Shown: piece after piece, positions 1-7,860 of the stretch
How the letters are laid out: each line of letters starts with the position of its first letter
Position numbering within the stretch: position 1 is the stretch's first letter
NCBI GenBank assembly: GCA_036351115.1
Contig: JAZBOL010000142.1
Span: forward strand, 1-64,000
Origin: Marinihelvus sp036351115
Lineage (GTDB): Bacteria; Pseudomonadota; Gammaproteobacteria; Xanthomonadales; SZUA-36
Length of the DNA: 64,000 nucleotides
Direction of reading: 5' to 3'
The notes under the pieces: generated by a model
What the model was told of the DNA's origin: nothing
Databases searched by the model: none
Seen by the model: only the letters and a program-made list of their open reading frames with translations
Position numbers and translations under genes: made by a program

Positions 1-129
1 GCCGTCGACGAACAGCTCCCGGGACGCGGGCCTGACACGGACCGGCCCACAGCGCAATTCGACGGGCGCGGAGCCCGCTATCGCCGCCGGCGCCTGGTCG
101 CCCGAATCTCCCCGAGAGTCATTCATCAT
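1..129 (-). CDS. Winged-helix transcriptional regulator, N-terminal fragment
   Basis: The gene runs off the left edge of the window; only the first 43 codons are visible. They read as a disordered Ser/Gly/Ala-rich leader followed by LRCGPVRVRPASRELFVDG. That resembles the opening beta-strands of an OmpR/PhoB-type winged-helix domain, as found in response-regulator outputs and in CadC-like regulators that carry the DNA-binding domain at the N-terminus. No receiver domain precedes it, so a CadC-like or TPR-fused regulator is more likely than a two-component regulator. Two ATGs lie next to each other (129 and 126). It is divergent from the delta-60 gene, and the 129-bp gap must hold both promoters. 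The family call rests on a short match. Confidence 0.5.
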   Translation of the reverse strand, partial: MMNDSRGDSGDQAPAAIAGSAPVELRCGPVRVRPASRELFVDG

Positions 130-258
130 TTTTTCAGTCTAGGTGGCCGGTCCGCGCTTGCAAGGGGGTTTCGTCACGAGTTCGTCAAGCTCTGCTAAAG
201 ATTCGGAGCTGCCGATCGCAGTACCTTCACGCTGTCTGATTGTGTCGGGAGGAAGGGG

Positions 259-1674
259 ATGACGCGAACCGAACATATTACGAGGCGACTCGCTTCGCTG
301 GCCATCCTGTTCTGCCTGTTGGCGGCAGGTGCACAGGCCGCCCTGGCGGAGGTTCCCAACGGCGTGGCCTGCCGCGTCAACGTTCCGCCATTGCAGCCCC
401 TGGAGCTGGATCCGACCTTCGCCGGTGACGGCACGCTCGAGCTGCAGATCGAAAACACGGTGTTGGAATACAGTTTCGCCAGCAAGGGCTATTTCGATGA
501 TTCGGGGGATATTCTGTTGTTCGGAACCTCCAACCCGGGCAACGCCAGCTTCACGCAAGGCGTCCTGCTGCGCCTGGGTCCCGACGGCTCGCCGGGGCCC
601 CTGACCGAGTTTCCGGCCCAGGCCTTCGGGTGCAGCGCCCCGCGCCAGTTTTTCACGGCTCTGCGCCTGGCGAGTGGCGACTACGCCGCCGGGGGTTACA
701 TTCAGGGCAGCTGCAGCGGTATTCCCCGATGGTTCAACGTTCTTCGCCTGGCGCCCAACGGGATCCGGCTCGACGAGTTCGAATGGGTGAGATTCAACAA
801 CCAGTTGGCCTACGTTTTCGCGCTGGCGGAGCAGGCGGACGGAAAGATCGTCGCCAGCGGCCTGATTTCCCAGTCGGGATCCGACTCCAGCACGTTTGAT
901 TTCGGCGTAGCACGCTACAACCTGGACGGGACGCTCGATACGACTTTTGCCGGGGACGGTACCTTTGTCTTTGATCTCGAGGGGGGGTACGACTTTGCCC
1001 AGGGCATCGCGGTCGATGCCTCGGGCCGCATCCTGGTCGGCGGTTTCGGCACATCGGACGCCACCGATCGGGACGTTCTCGTACTGGGCTTGACCCCCGC
1101 CGGCGTCCTGGACCCGGGCTTCGGTAACGGTGGCGTATTCCGATGGGACCGGGGCGGTCTGTTGGATAGCCTGGGCGCCTTCTCGCTGACGGAGGAGCGC
1201 ATTCTCGTCGGCGGCTCGAGTCAGCCCGACGCGAATACGCGGGAGATGACCGTCATCGCTATTACCCGGGACGGCCAGTTGGATCCCACCTTCGCGGGGG
1301 ATGGCGTGGCCACCATTCCGTTGGCGTCGGACGCCGCCGGTGTTTCGGCCCTCACGGTCGGTCCGCGCGGGCACATCTACGTGGCGGGAAGCGCCGAGAT
1401 CGACGGCACGGGCCTGGCCGCTCGCGATGCAGTCGTCGCCGTCCTGCAGCCGGACGGAACTCCGGATGACGCGTTCAACGGGGGGGCGCCGAAAGTCTTC
1501 TCGTTCGGCGCGTTGCCGCGCGACATCGTGGACGACATCGAGCTCGACGCCACGGGCAGTCTCATCCTGGTCACCGGATCCACCGAGCGTGAAGACCAGG
1601 TCAACCGTTACTGGGCCGCGGCACGGCTGATCGGCCTCCAGCCCGGCATTTTCTGTGACGGCCTGGAGCCGTAG
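259..1674 (+). CDS. Secreted delta-60 repeat beta-propeller-like protein with IFCDGLE tail
   Basis: 471 aa. A cleavable signal peptide (hydrophobic core about residues 12-28, AQA/ALA cleavage region) is followed by at least five delta-60-type repeats marked by LDPTFAGDG, LDTTFAGDG, LDPGFGNGG, LDPTFAGDG and a degenerate PDDAFNGG. Such repeats form extracellular beta-propeller-like folds; no enzymatic residues are apparent. The protein ends in GIFCDGLEP, a tail shared in form with two other secreted proteins here (ending at 34191 and 40899). The start is supported by a GGAGG-type ribosome site just upstream. The function is unknown beyond a likely cell-surface or secreted structural or binding role. 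Confidence 0.85.
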   Translation: MTRTEHITRRLASLAILFCLLAAGAQAALAEVPNGVACRVNVPPLQPLELDPTFAGDGTLELQIENTVLEYSFASKGYFDDSGDILLFGTSNPGNASFTQGVLLRLGPDGSPGPLTEFPAQAFGCSAPRQFFTALRLASGDYAAGGYIQGSCSGIPRWFNVLRLAPNGIRLDEFEWVRFNNQLAYVFALAEQADGKIVASGLISQSGSDSSTFDFGVARYNLDGTLDTTFAGDGTFVFDLEGGYDFAQGIAVDASGRILVGGFGTSDATDRDVLVLGLTPAGVLDPGFGNGGVFRWDRGGLLDSLGAFSLTEERILVGGSSQPDANTREMTVIAITRDGQLDPTFAGDGVATIPLASDAAGVSALTVGPRGHIYVAGSAEIDGTGLAARDAVVAVLQPDGTPDDAFNGGAPKVFSFGALPRDIVDDIELDATGSLILVTGSTEREDQVNRYWAAARLIGLQPGIFCDGLEP

Positions 1675-1823
1675 TACCTGGTCCGGTTTCTCCATGCACC
1701 GAGCAGGATCAGCAACAGACCCAGGAGCACGAACCCGACGTTGGCGGCGTGGAGCACCGGCAGCGCATCGGCCGCAGGCCCGGCCCAGGCAGGCGGCAAC
1801 GCGGCCGTGCTCATCGCGAGCAT
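1608..1823 (-). CDS. Possible small single-pass membrane protein
   Basis: A 71-codon reading frame partly fills the space between the convergent delta-60 gene and the SDR gene. It has a signal-peptide-like start and then one strong membrane segment, GFVLLGLLLILLGAW, followed directly by a basic RNRTR patch, giving a plausible inner-membrane anchor. It overlaps the last 67 bp of the delta-60 gene on the opposite strand and has no well-spaced ribosome site, so it may not be expressed. I do not recognise a family. It is listed because the hydrophobic/basic layout is protein-like and the region is otherwise unexplained. Confidence 0.25.
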   Translation of the reverse strand: MLAMSTAALPPAWAGPAADALPVLHAANVGFVLLGLLLILLGAWRNRTRYYGSRPSQKMPGWRPISRAAAQ

Positions 1824-1842
1824 CGCCACGGGACGTCGCCCC

Positions 1843-2748
1843 TCAGCCTCGATGCCTGGCCACGGATTCCTCGTCGAGGATGGCGCGCAAACCCTCACGG
1901 TAGCTGGGATAGCGCAATTCCAGCCCCAGCTTTTGCCTGGCCCGCTGGTTCGACACACGCTTGTTGTCGTCGTAAAACGCTTGCGCCATGGATGACAGCT
2001 GGGCCTCCTCGATGGGAACGGCGGGCGGCGGCGTCATGTTCAGCAGTCGTGCCGCCTCGACCAGCACCTCGTCCGCGCTCGCCGGCGCATCGTCGGCCAG
2101 GTTGAATACCGGGCCGGCGTCCGGGTGCTGCATGCCAAGCCACAGGGCCGCGACGATGTCGTCGACGTGTATGCGATTGAAGACCTGCCCCGGCTTGATG
2201 ATGCGCCGCGCGGAACCCTCGCGCAGCCGGTCGAAGGGGCTGCGGCGAGGGCCATAGATACCCGACAGGCGGAAAATCTGGACCGGCGACCCCGACTGCG
2301 CTCCCCAGGCGAGCCAGCGCCGTTCCGCTTCGGCGCGTCGCTGCGCACGCGCATTCCCGGGTCGGAGCGGCGAGTCCTCGTCGACCCAGGCGCCGCCCGT
2401 GTCGCCATAGACACCGGTGGTCGAGAGCAGGCCTGCCCATTCCAGGTTCGGCAGGCCGGCCAGCATGTCCCCGTGGGTGGTGAGTACGCCGTCGTCGCCG
2501 CCGGGGCCCGGCGGTATGGCGCACAGAATGTCCGTCACCGGATCGAACAGCCGGGCGGGCAGGGGCGCGCCGTCGAAGACATGGCCCGCGATCCCGAGGC
2601 GGCCCAGTGCGTCCGCACCCGCCTGGGTTCGGCTCGTGCCGGAGACTTGCCCGCCGGCATCCTGCACGACCCGGGCCAGGCGCTGGGCCACGTAGCCACA
2701 GCCGAAACAAAAAAGGTGCCGGTTTTCGAGGGGTTGGGGTTCGCTCAT
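1843..2748 (-). CDS. YeeZ-like SDR-family NAD(P)-binding protein
   Basis: About 301 aa from the chosen ATG; in-frame starts at 2757 and 2778 would add 3-10 residues. An N-terminal Rossmann motif (FCFGCGYVAQRL) is followed by STTGVYGDTGG, where Ser/Thr and Tyr occupy the usual extended-SDR positions, then RLSGIYGPRRSP and a C-terminal part with RIHVDDIVAAL and FNLADDAPAS. This is the layout of the COG0451 epimerase/dehydratase group and most resembles E. coli YeeZ-type proteins, whose substrate is not established. It has no signal peptide, so it is cytoplasmic. No start has a strong ribosome site; I chose the ATG closest to the Rossmann fold. Confidence 0.75.
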   Translation of the reverse strand: MSEPQPLENRHLFCFGCGYVAQRLARVVQDAGGQVSGTSRTQAGADALGRLGIAGHVFDGAPLPARLFDPVTDILCAIPPGPGGDDGVLTTHGDMLAGLPNLEWAGLLSTTGVYGDTGGAWVDEDSPLRPGNARAQRRAEAERRWLAWGAQSGSPVQIFRLSGIYGPRRSPFDRLREGSARRIIKPGQVFNRIHVDDIVAALWLGMQHPDAGPVFNLADDAPASADEVLVEAARLLNMTPPPAVPIEEAQLSSMAQAFYDDNKRVSNQRARQKLGLELRYPSYREGLRAILDEESVARHRG

Positions 2749-2952
2749 GTGCCGCATCGGCCCGTCTGGACGTCGCATTGGGTTGCCGGGGTTGAAACTG
2801 GCGATGCCTGTCCGGTCATCGAACAGAGGCTCTGAAATGTCCTCGCGGAGGCATCATCTCATGAAACCCACGACCAGCAAGCTGACGATGGGTACGGCAT
2901 CGCCGAAGAAATGAGATAATTCGAGAACCTGGCAGGTCGCAACCCGGAGCCC

Positions 2953-3519
2953 ATGGACGTTTCTTCCGCAGATCTCAAAACCCTGGTATCCCGCTCCGCC
3001 CCAGCGTGGTTTGTGCTCTCGATGGCGGCGGTCGTGGCGTTCGCTGCCCAGACGGCGGAGCAGGACGCGTTCTTCGACCGCCTGGTGGCCCTGTGTGGCG
3101 CCACGTTCACCGGCAGCACGGTGTTTCCAGCCGAGCCTGGCGAGGACTGGAAAGGCCGGGTGCTGGTCGCCCACGTCGCAACCTGCGAAACCAACCAGGT
3201 GAGCATTCCGTTCACGGTCGGCGAAGACCGGTCACGCACCTGGGTTCTTCAACGCGTCGACGGCGGCCTGGAACTGAAGCACGATCATCGCCATGCCGAC
3301 GGCACGCCGGACGAGATCACGGATTACGGCGGCACGACCCGGGGTCCGGGAACCGCCCTGGCCCAGTCGTTCCCCGCGGACGAGTACACGGCGGAACTCA
3401 TTCCCGAGGCCGCGACGAACGAGTGGTTTCTGTCCTTCAGCGAGGACGGAAATGAGCTGACCTATTACCTGGAGCGGCATGGAAAGCCCCGGTTCAAGGC
3501 GGTTTTGACCCGCGACTAG
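2953..3519 (+). CDS. Conserved secreted protein of unknown function
   Basis: 188 aa. An N-terminal hydrophobic stretch (about residues 18-32, ending VAFAAQ) suggests export. The mature part is compact and contains strings I associate with a widespread uncharacterised secreted family: FFDRLVALCG, PFTVGEDRSRTW, LKHDHRHADG and TDYGG. Two Cys (in ALCG and ATCETN) could form a disulfide. The ATG has GGAG six bases upstream. A GATAAT hexamer about 40 bp before the start could be a -10 element. The role is unknown; the His/Asp-rich LKHDHRHADG could bind metal, but that is only a suggestion. Confidence 0.75.
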   Translation: MDVSSADLKTLVSRSAPAWFVLSMAAVVAFAAQTAEQDAFFDRLVALCGATFTGSTVFPAEPGEDWKGRVLVAHVATCETNQVSIPFTVGEDRSRTWVLQRVDGGLELKHDHRHADGTPDEITDYGGTTRGPGTALAQSFPADEYTAELIPEAATNEWFLSFSEDGNELTYYLERHGKPRFKAVLTRD

Positions 3520-3554
3520 CGGCCGTGCCTGGCGGCCGTCGCGCACGGCCGACG

Positions 3555-3584
3555 GGACGGGCGACGCAGGCGCGCCGCCCGTCC
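3555..3584. terminator. Hairpin between convergent genes
   Basis: A perfect 9-bp inverted repeat, GGACGGGCG (3555-3563) and CGCCCGTCC (3576-3584), with a 12-nt loop. It sits between the end of the secreted protein gene (3519) and the end of mscL (3597), where a bidirectional terminator would be expected. There is no T-run, so termination efficiency is uncertain. Confidence 0.4.
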
Positions 3585-3596
3585 ATGGCGGGACAC

Positions 3597-3998
3597 TCAG
3601 CTTTTCTTCAGCTCGTCACGAATTTCCTGGAGCAAAAGCACCTCGTCGGACGGCTTCGGCGGCTCTTCCGGCGCCTCTTCCTCCTTGCGCTTCATCCGGT
3701 TCATGGCACGGATGACCATGAAGATGGCGAAGGCGATGATGATGAAATCGACGACGGTTTGTATGAAAGCGCCGTAATTGAGGGTGACCGCCTCCGCTTC
3801 CGCGGTGGCCTCCTTCAGCACCATGGACAGCCCGCTGAAGTCCACCCCACCGATGGCCAGGCCGATGGGCGGCATGAGCACGTCGTTCACGAAGGACGTC
3901 ACGATCTTGCCGAATGCCGCCCCGATGACGATGCCCACCGCCATGTCCACGACGTTGCCGCGCATGGCGAATTCCCTGAATTCAGTCATCATTCCCAT
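3597..3998 (-). CDS. mscL: Large-conductance mechanosensitive channel MscL
   Basis: 133 aa, the usual MscL length. The N-terminus EFREFAMRGNVVDMAVGIVIG is the conserved S1/TM1 pore-lining start, with the glycine/alanine-rich hydrophobic gate. TM2 follows (VVDFIIIAFAIFMVIRAMN), then a charged cytoplasmic helix (KRKEEEAPEEPPKPSDEVLLLQEIRDELKK). The homopentameric inner-membrane channel releases solutes during hypo-osmotic shock. The first ATG has GGGAGAG upstream, which supports it over the in-frame ATGs at codons 3 and 4. It is a stand-alone gene convergent with its neighbour. Confidence 0.97.
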   Translation of the reverse strand: MGMMTEFREFAMRGNVVDMAVGIVIGAAFGKIVTSFVNDVLMPPIGLAIGGVDFSGLSMVLKEATAEAEAVTLNYGAFIQTVVDFIIIAFAIFMVIRAMNRMKRKEEEAPEEPPKPSDEVLLLQEIRDELKKS

Positions 3999-4172
3999 GG
4001 ATTCTCTCCCGATCAGTTAAAACGAAGATGCCGGCGCTGCGACGCGCGGGCCAGTGCATCTTATACCGTGGGTGCGCACCGGCGGTCCCGGATTCGGAAA
4101 AAGTACCGGCGCTGGCCACGTGCCGGTGTCCCGTGTCCGACCGTGCCACGAAATCGATACGGTTCCGGGGCG

Positions 4173-4235
4173 ACGGGCAACGGGCAACGGGCCATGGGCA
4201 ACGGGCAACGGGCAACGGGCAATAGGCAACGGGCT
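4173..4235. repeat. Tandem heptamer repeat, nine units of ACGGGCA
   Basis: Nine head-to-tail 7-bp units. Six are exact ACGGGCA; the variants are ACGGGCC, ATGGGCA, ATAGGCA and a terminal ACGGGCT. The last unit ends on the first base of the TGA stop of the minus-strand ATP-grasp gene, so on that strand the array begins immediately after translation ends. Heptamer arrays expand and contract by slippage, and a change here would alter only the 3-prime untranslated region. Confidence 0.9.
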
Positions 4236-5455
4236 CAGCCCGCATGCACGCGCACGGTCTTGCCGATCGTGTCGAGGATTTCCCGGAGGACGTCGTAGTC
4301 CGGGTGACGGACCCGCATCCAGGCATTGGCCATGTAGCCGGCCTCCACCGGCTGGGTGGGCGTGCCCGGTTCCGGGAGGTGGGCGGCAACGATGCAGTCC
4401 CCGAAGCGGCGACTGACGTCATCGAGGCCCGAATAGCCGGTGATGCGGCCGTCGCGTTCGGGCCGCAGGGCGATCATGCCGGCAGCGAAGCGGCGCGAGG
4501 GCCTATGTACCGTCCTGCCGCGGGTGACGGCGCAGGCCCACTCAAAGTAGAGATCGAACTCGTTGGCCGCGTTGTACACGTCCCACTGGCCCACCCCCGG
4601 CGGGCGGCAGCCGATCTCGGAGAACTTGAGTCCCTTCGGACCGAAGAACCACTCCATGTGCGTTGCCGAGGTGCCGATGCCGAACAGGCGGATCACCTCG
4701 CGGGTGAGTGCCCGGACTTCCTGGTAGCCCTCGGCGTCGATGCGATTGGTGGTCACCATCTGCGGTGAAATCCAGCGCTCGCGCATGGCCACGAGCACAT
4801 TCGGGTAATAGTGGGTGATGAATTCGTGGGCGACCTCGCCGCCGATGGTCAGCGTGTCGATGTAGCCCTCGTGTCCCTCGATGAACTCCTCCATCGCGAC
4901 CGCGCGGCCGTCCGCCAGGCCCGACGACTCGATCACGGTGTCGAGCTGCGCCGCGTCGTCCACGCGGTAAGTCCCCGAGGCGCCGGCGCCGGACGGCGGT
5001 TTGACGATCAGCGGGTAGCCGATGGCTTCAGCGAAGGCGCGGGCATCCGCCGGCGTTGCAGCGCGCGTCGATTGCGCGCAGGGAATGCCCGCCTCGCGCA
5101 GCGCCTCTTTCATGGCCGGCTTGTCGCGGCACAGCCACGCCGTGTGCGTTGACGTACCGGGGATCCCGGTCTTTTCCCTTACCGCGGCGGCGGCCATGAT
5201 GTGCGCCTCCACGGTCGTTTCGAGACGGTCCACCCAGAGGCGCTCCTGCACGAAGCGCACCGCCCGGAGCAGCGCTTCCTCGTCGACGACCGAGCGAATC
5301 TGCACATAGTCGCCGAGCCAGTGCTTCAATTCATCCGACAGGTGGGACTCGGGTCGCTCGCCGATGCCGATGACATTCGCGCCCGCGGCGTGGAGGGCGC
5401 GGACGAACTCCCGCTGATTGTGCGGGAAGCAGGGCTCGATGAAGATGACGTTCAT
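4235..5455 (-). CDS. ATP-grasp carboxylate-amine ligase, paralogue A
   Basis: 406 aa. The N-terminal pre-ATP-grasp domain begins MNVIFIEPCFP and includes NVIGIGERPES. The ATP-grasp core follows: YPLIVKPPSGAGASGTYRV (ATP-binding Lys about residue 152, Gly-rich loop), then THMEWFFG and FSEIGCRPPG (about 266-287), which supply the acidic metal ligands. The family joins an acyl-phosphate to an amine, thiol or similar nucleophile; the substrate here is unknown. The ATG overlaps the stop of the upstream GT5 gene by 4 bp (ATGA), so translation is probably coupled. The longer frame back to 5566 only overlaps that gene and is not the start. It is clearly paralogous to the ATP-grasps at 11241 and 12533, with near-identical spacing to the latter. 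Confidence 0.9.
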   Translation of the reverse strand: MNVIFIEPCFPHNQREFVRALHAAGANVIGIGERPESHLSDELKHWLGDYVQIRSVVDEEALLRAVRFVQERLWVDRLETTVEAHIMAAAAVREKTGIPGTSTHTAWLCRDKPAMKEALREAGIPCAQSTRAATPADARAFAEAIGYPLIVKPPSGAGASGTYRVDDAAQLDTVIESSGLADGRAVAMEEFIEGHEGYIDTLTIGGEVAHEFITHYYPNVLVAMRERWISPQMVTTNRIDAEGYQEVRALTREVIRLFGIGTSATHMEWFFGPKGLKFSEIGCRPPGVGQWDVYNAANEFDLYFEWACAVTRGRTVHRPSRRFAAGMIALRPERDGRITGYSGLDDVSRRFGDCIVAAHLPEPGTPTQPVEAGYMANAWMRVRHPDYDVLREILDTIGKTVRVHAG

Positions 5456-6933
5456 TCGCGGCTCGCGGGCCGATTCGCCAGTCGGCGATAGAGATCGACG
5501 TAGTACGCACCCTGGCGTTCCCAGGAAAAGTCCTGTCGCATGCCGTTGCGCATGATCTTGCGCCACAAATCGCGGTCGGCATACAGGTCCAGGCCGCGGT
5601 GGCAGGCCCAGGCAAAGCCTTCCGGGTTGAAGTCCCGGAACAGGATGCCGTCCCCCGTGCCCTCGGCCGCGTCGATCTGCCGTACCGAGTCGGCGAGCCC
5701 GCCCGTCTCGCGCACGACCGGGACCGTGCCGTAGCGCAGGCTGTACATCTGGTTGAGGCCGCTGGGTTCGTAGCGCGAGGGCATGAGAAACAGGTCGGCG
5801 CCGGCCTCGATCCAGTGCGCCAGTTGCTCGCTGTAGCCCCGGTAGAACGATGCCCGGCCCGGAAAGCGTTGCTGCAGCCAGTGGAAGAAATCCTCGTAGC
5901 GTTTTTCGCCGCTGCCGAGGACGGCGACGGCGCAGTCGCGCTGTTCGAGAAGGCCCGGCAGTACCGCTTCCGCGAGTTCAAACCCCTTCTGGCCCACCAG
6001 GCGGCTCACGATGCCGAAGAGGGGGCGGTCAGGCTTGACCTCGAGCCCGGTTTCGCGCTGCAACGCGGTCTTGCAGGTCGCCTTGCCCTCGAGATCGTCG
6101 ATCGAGTAGTTGGCGGGAATCAATCGATCCACGGCCGGGTCCCAGGTGTCGTAGTCGACGCCGTTGAGGATGCCGATGACCGTGTCCAGGCGTTCGCGCA
6201 GCAGCCCGTTGAGCCCCATGCCGAAGTCCTCACCGAGGATCTCCCGGGCATAGGTGGGGCTCACGGTGGTGATGACATGGGCGTACAGGACGCCCGTTTT
6301 CAGGAAATTGATCACGCCGTCCTTGAGATCGTCCTGGTGGAGGTGGTGTTCCGCGCCGTGCAGTTCGAGCATGGGCAGCACCCAGGCCGGGAACATCCCC
6401 TGGTAGCCGATGTTGTGAATCGTCAGCACGGAATGGGTGTTCGCGAACAGCCGGTCCCAGGCATAGGTGCTTCTCAGGTACAGGGGCATGAGTGCTGTCT
6501 GCCAGTCGTGGCAATGCACGATGTCCGGGGCGAATCCCAGCCGCTGGCACAGTTCGAGCGCCGCGCGGGACAGCATCACGAAGCGCAGGTACTCGTCCTC
6601 GTCCTGGGTATAGATGCTTCCGCGGTTGTACAGCTCGGGGCAGCGCAGCAGGTACAGGCCCAGCCCGGATTCCTCCAGGGTAACCCGGTCGATTGCGTAG
6701 TCCTGTTCAACGTAGCCGAAACGCAGGGAGAGATTCTGCAGGCCCTTCACGGGCTGGATGTCCAGGCCGGCGTCGTCCAGGCGCCCGTAACGGGGCAGCA
6801 AGGCGACCACCTCGTGGCCTTCGCGGTGCAGGAAATGGGACAGGGCGGCGCTCACGTCCGCGAGGCCGCCGGTCTTGGCGAAGGGAGCGAATTCGGAGCT
6901 CGCCAGGCAAATTTTCAATGGCCCTTTCGCCAA
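5452..6933 (-). CDS. glgA: GT5 glycogen/starch synthase (GlgA-type), TTG start
   Basis: 493 aa, the normal GlgA length. The N-terminus has the KTGGLADV motif that binds the nucleotide sugar; HCHDWQTAL lies in the N-domain; the C-domain has SRLVGQKGFEL and PSRYEPSGLNQMYSLRYG followed by RETGGLADSV, the conserved acceptor/donor region. The enzyme adds glucosyl units from ADP-glucose (or UDP-glucose) to an alpha-1,4-glucan. There is no ATG near the fold start; a TTG at 6933 is preceded by GGGAGG with a 6-nt spacer, which fixes the start. No branching enzyme, ADP-glucose pyrophosphorylase or phosphorylase gene lies nearby; instead it is embedded among ATP-grasps and esterases and overlaps the next ATP-grasp by 4 bp, suggesting a specialised role. 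Confidence 0.93.
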   Translation of the reverse strand: MAKGPLKICLASSEFAPFAKTGGLADVSAALSHFLHREGHEVVALLPRYGRLDDAGLDIQPVKGLQNLSLRFGYVEQDYAIDRVTLEESGLGLYLLRCPELYNRGSIYTQDEDEYLRFVMLSRAALELCQRLGFAPDIVHCHDWQTALMPLYLRSTYAWDRLFANTHSVLTIHNIGYQGMFPAWVLPMLELHGAEHHLHQDDLKDGVINFLKTGVLYAHVITTVSPTYAREILGEDFGMGLNGLLRERLDTVIGILNGVDYDTWDPAVDRLIPANYSIDDLEGKATCKTALQRETGLEVKPDRPLFGIVSRLVGQKGFELAEAVLPGLLEQRDCAVAVLGSGEKRYEDFFHWLQQRFPGRASFYRGYSEQLAHWIEAGADLFLMPSRYEPSGLNQMYSLRYGTVPVVRETGGLADSVRQIDAAEGTGDGILFRDFNPEGFAWACHRGLDLYADRDLWRKIMRNGMRQDFSWERQGAYYVDLYRRLANRPASRE

Positions 6934-7008
6934 GCTCGGCCTCCCGTCGCGTGGGTGCTGCGCTTGCCGCCCGGGTGGATCGCCGGAGCCCCAGGGCGGA
7001 GCGTTCGC

Positions 7009-7107
7009 ATGAATGTCCTGATCATAGCACCGGGTTATCCCACCGATAGGCCCGCATTCGTCCTGGAGTTCGACGCCCGGTTTCAGTCGCAGGCTTCGTC
7101 GAGGTAG
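7009..7107 (+). pseudogene. 32-codon fragment resembling an ATP-grasp N-terminus
   Basis: In the 149-bp gap between the GT5 start and the esterase end, a plus-strand ATG with GGCGGAG upstream opens the frame MNVLIIAPGYPTDRPAFV and stops at 7107, inside the 3-prime end of the opposite-strand esterase. Its first 11 residues closely match the start of the minus-strand ATP-grasp at 12533 (MNILFFSPGYP) and, more loosely, the one at 4235. Similarity then stops. I read it as the stump of a deleted or inverted ATP-grasp copy. Chance similarity cannot be excluded for so short a stretch. Confidence 0.35.
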
Positions 7108-7814
7108 CGGGGCAGCATTTCGCGCCAGGTGATCCAGTCGTGGTCCCATTCCGGTCCCCAGGGATCGACCCGGTTGGGTATGCCCTTGCTGCCGAGCACG
7201 TTGGCCAGGCGCCAGGATTCCCCGATGTCCTCCCATTTCCCCTCGCCGCTCGGTATCAGGATGAAGCGCCGTCGCAACAGTTCGAGCTGCGGGCCCTCGA
7301 GCCTCGGCAGGAAGTGCAGGGGCGAGGAAAAGTAGAAATCGTCCGTCATGCGCCCGTGCATGTGCCTGGACAGGTCGAAGGTGCCGCTCATGGCGATCGC
7401 CATGCGGAAGGCCTCCGGGTGCCGGCACACGGAAGCCACCGCATTGAAGGCGCCGATGGAGGCGCCGGCGGTGATGATCTCGATATCGTCGCTGCTGCAG
7501 TCGGCGCGGATCGCGGGGACGACTTCGCGGTGAATGAACGCGTCAAAGCGATTCTGTAACAGGGCGCGAAACTCCGGTGAATGGTTGCCGGAAAACCAGG
7601 CGCGTCCGGCCACGCTGTCAGTGGAGTAGACCTTGATGCGCCCCGCGTCGATGAGCGGTGCAAGCACGCCGACCAGGTGAAAGCGCTCGATCTCCTCGGC
7701 GTCGCCGCCGGCAGTCGGAAACAGCAGCACGGGCGTCCCGTAATGTCCCCAGCGGACCAGCGGCATCTCCGTGCCGAGGCGTTCCGAGTACCAGCGTTCC
7801 GTCGCCTTGTTCAC
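7083..7814 (-). CDS. Alpha/beta-hydrolase, putative esterase (COG4947-like), GTG start
   Basis: 243 aa. Compact alpha/beta-hydrolase fold: GTPVLLFPTAGGDAEE near the N-terminus (oxyanion region), the nucleophile elbow GASIGAFNA with Ser about residue 119, and a C-terminal WDHDWITW giving the likely catalytic His. It resembles the small uncharacterised putative esterases of COG4947. No signal peptide, so it acts in the cytoplasm. The GTG at 7814 is chosen because everything upstream overlaps the preceding ATP-grasp gene and is not conserved-looking. It follows an ATP-grasp by 46 bp, and the context suggests that it hydrolyses or transfers an acyl or peptidyl group on the cluster's product. Confidence 0.8.
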   Translation of the reverse strand: MNKATERWYSERLGTEMPLVRWGHYGTPVLLFPTAGGDAEEIERFHLVGVLAPLIDAGRIKVYSTDSVAGRAWFSGNHSPEFRALLQNRFDAFIHREVVPAIRADCSSDDIEIITAGASIGAFNAVASVCRHPEAFRMAIAMSGTFDLSRHMHGRMTDDFYFSSPLHFLPRLEGPQLELLRRRFILIPSGEGKWEDIGESWRLANVLGSKGIPNRVDPWGPEWDHDWITWREMLPRYLDEACD

Positions 7815-7860
7815 GGGCCGGCGTCTCGATGGCGGGACGTCCTGGTGAGGGGGAAGTCCA

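Noticed and set aside
139..1695. Minus-strand 518-aa frame opposite the delta-60 gene
   Set aside because: Arg/Gln/Val-rich, no domain or signal, exactly antisense to a gene with clear repeats and ribosome site. High GC removes stops on the opposite strand.
4173..4235. CRISPR array
   Set aside because: Units are 7 bp, head to tail, with no spacers and no cas genes.
5452..6933. Standard glycogen operon
   Set aside because: No glgB, glgC, glgP or glgX lies beside the GT5 gene.
5599..7107. Plus-strand 502-aa frame opposite the GT5 gene
   Set aside because: Antisense shadow. Only its last 33 codons (7009-7107) lie mostly outside the GT5 gene; those are reported separately because they look protein-like.
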